Shown here: one piece after another, positions 42,294 to 43,251 of the stretch
Layout of the letters: each line of letters opens with the position of its first letter
How positions within the stretch are numbered: the first letter of the stretch is position 1
Origin: Betaproteobacteria bacterium
GTDB taxonomy: Bacteria; Pseudomonadota; Gammaproteobacteria; Burkholderiales; SG8-39
DNA: 43,251 bases
Assembly: GCA_947476535.1 (NCBI GenBank)
Contig: CANJRC010000023.1
Location: forward strand, 1-43,251
Direction of reading: 5' to 3'
The notes under the pieces: model-generated
What the model was told of the DNA's origin: nothing
What the model saw: only the letters and a program-made list of their open reading frames with translations
The model's database searches: none
Program-made: the position numbers and the translations under genes

Positions 42294-43251
42294 TCACGCG
42301 CCAACCTCTCCCGATAATGGCCAACACACGCTGACACTCGTTCCCAGACCCTTACGGGATCTCAAAGTGTACTTGCCACCCGAGGATTCTGCACGCTCTC
42401 GCATGCTATGCAGCCCAAGCCTCCGGCCACTTCCGGTCTCCTTGCTCGCCGCGGACACCTCGAACCCGGAACCGAAATCCTCAACCAGCAACTCGATGCA
42501 AGCGGCTTGTCTGTTCAAGGACACCTTGATTCGGTCAGTGGTGGCGTGCTTGATTGAATTATTGCTGGCCTCTTGGACAATGCGAAAAATATCGATCTTC
42601 AGCGGTTCGGCCACCTCGGATTCCTTCACCCCGATATCGCACTCGAACGTGATATTCGGACAGTCCACCTTCAATTCCCGGAAGTACCAGCCCAGAGTGA
42701 CGACGATGCCCAGATCGTCGATTAGCGCCGGACGCAGTTTCATGGACAAGAGGCGCGTTTCGTCGACCGCCGTCGTCACCATCGCCTTCATATGCTCTAT
42801 GTGCTTTGCCGTATCGCTCTTGATCCCCTCGCTGACTAGCCGTGTCATTTCCTGGATCGACATCTTGAGAAGGCTCAGGGTCTGGCCCAGACCGTCGTGC
42901 AGGTCCAATGCGATGCGCCGGCGCTCTTCTTCCTGGATCGTCAGGTGTTCGGCGGTTACCCGGCGCAGGTTGCTCTCGCTGCTCTGAAGTGCCCCTTGGC
43001 TGGCCAGAAGTGCCTCCTCGATGAGTACCCATGCTGACGTATCGGATCCGAGCAGGGTAAAGCCCAGCAGAAGCCCGTGTTCGTTCCGATGCGCGATCAG
43101 AGTTAGATGGTATTGGGCTTCGATGCCGTCCTGGCTTGCAAACTCGGCATCCCCGGACCATACGCCATCGCGTTCGGCAGCAGCTAACGCCTCTTGGGAA
43201 AGGATCAGCCGCGCCCCCGCCCGCTGCCCCTTGAAGCCGATGAAAGTCAGA
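42294..43251 (-). CDS. NarX/DegS-type sensor histidine kinase, 5' end cut by the window
   Basis: The frame is open to the right edge, giving 319 residues. A PAS-like region is visible first (GVWSGDAEFASQDGIEA...LTLIAHRNEHGLLLGFTLL), then a helix linker with EEALLASQGALQSSESNLRRV. The HisKA_3 dimerisation box EEERRRIALDLHDGLGQTL carries the phospho-acceptor His. The ATPase domain has IFRIVQEASNNSIKHA and a C-terminal GLGTSVSV. A TTG at 42908 inside the box is not a credible start. It pairs with the NarL-type regulator 149 bases downstream; the signal and remaining N-terminus lie outside the window. Confidence 0.93.
   Translation of the reverse strand, partial: LTFIGFKGQRAGARLILSQEALAAAERDGVWSGDAEFASQDGIEAQYHLTLIAHRNEHGLLLGFTLLGSDTSAWVLIEEALLASQGALQSSESNLRRVTAEHLTIQEEERRRIALDLHDGLGQTLSLLKMSIQEMTRLVSEGIKSDTAKHIEHMKAMVTTAVDETRLLSMKLRPALIDDLGIVVTLGWYFRELKVDCPNITFECDIGVKESEVAEPLKIDIFRIVQEASNNSIKHATTDRIKVSLNRQAACIELLVEDFGSGFEVSAASKETGSGRRLGLHSMRERAESSGGKYTLRSRKGLGTSVSVCWPLSGEVGA

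Noticed and set aside
41476-42987. 503-codon plus-strand frame across the NarL-type regulator and sensor kinase
   Set aside because: It covers two well-supported minus-strand genes and the repeat between them; no recognisable domain.

Overview
The window is GC-rich chromosomal DNA, densely coded, and most likely from a betaproteobacterium of the order Burkholderiales. This is inferred from the DUF3460 and DUF4936 proteins, two Bug-type solute-binding proteins, and the housekeeping block mltG-tmk-holB-tatD-ankyrin divergent from ygfZ. No rRNA, tRNA, CRISPR array or intact insertion sequence was seen. Both edges cut genes: an oligopeptide-type ABC ATPase on the left (5' end missing) and a NarX/DegS-like sensor kinase on the right (5' end missing).

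Region 1 (1-13.4 kb) is mostly housekeeping. It holds the ABC ATPase end, a P450cam-like cytochrome P450 with an aldo/keto reductase, DUF3460, and a TPR lipoprotein. A tightly packed minus-strand operon follows: mltG, tmk, holB, tatD and an exported ankyrin protein. Then come ygfZ, DUF4936, an NRDE protein, a GNAT acetyltransferase, mtnA, a YkuD protein and tadA. A 580-base gap after tadA holds a possible 58-residue zinc-ribbon ORF.

Region 2 (13.9-28.4 kb) is entirely minus strand and looks like accessory catabolism. It has an SDR and a SnoaL-like protein, a complete TRAP transporter (dctQ-dctM-dctP) with a strong terminator, an MmgE/PrpD protein, a hydantoinase/oxoprolinase pair (hyuA/hyuB), and a Bug binding protein. 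After three 20-bp tandem repeats comes a second operon: Bug protein, acyl-CoA dehydrogenase and APH-type kinase. The last two resemble a split ACAD10/ACAD11 or an LvaC/LvaA pair. No dedicated transcription regulator is visible here.

Region 3 (28.7-43.3 kb) is signalling and TonB transport. A CheB-CheR-PAS fusion overlaps a hybrid histidine kinase on the plus strand. Convergent to these, the minus strand carries a nearly gapless run: a short Cys/His leader ORF, a membrane histidine kinase, a sigma-54-type response regulator, a small exported His/Cys-rich protein, a TonB-dependent receptor, TonB, ExbB and ExbD. This looks like a self-contained outer-membrane uptake system, perhaps for a metal, with its own energiser and two-component control. 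It is the best candidate here for an undescribed system. Upstream lies a second two-component pair (NarX/NarL type) separated by a 10-bp tandem repeat.

All assignments come from reading motifs by eye; no database search was run.
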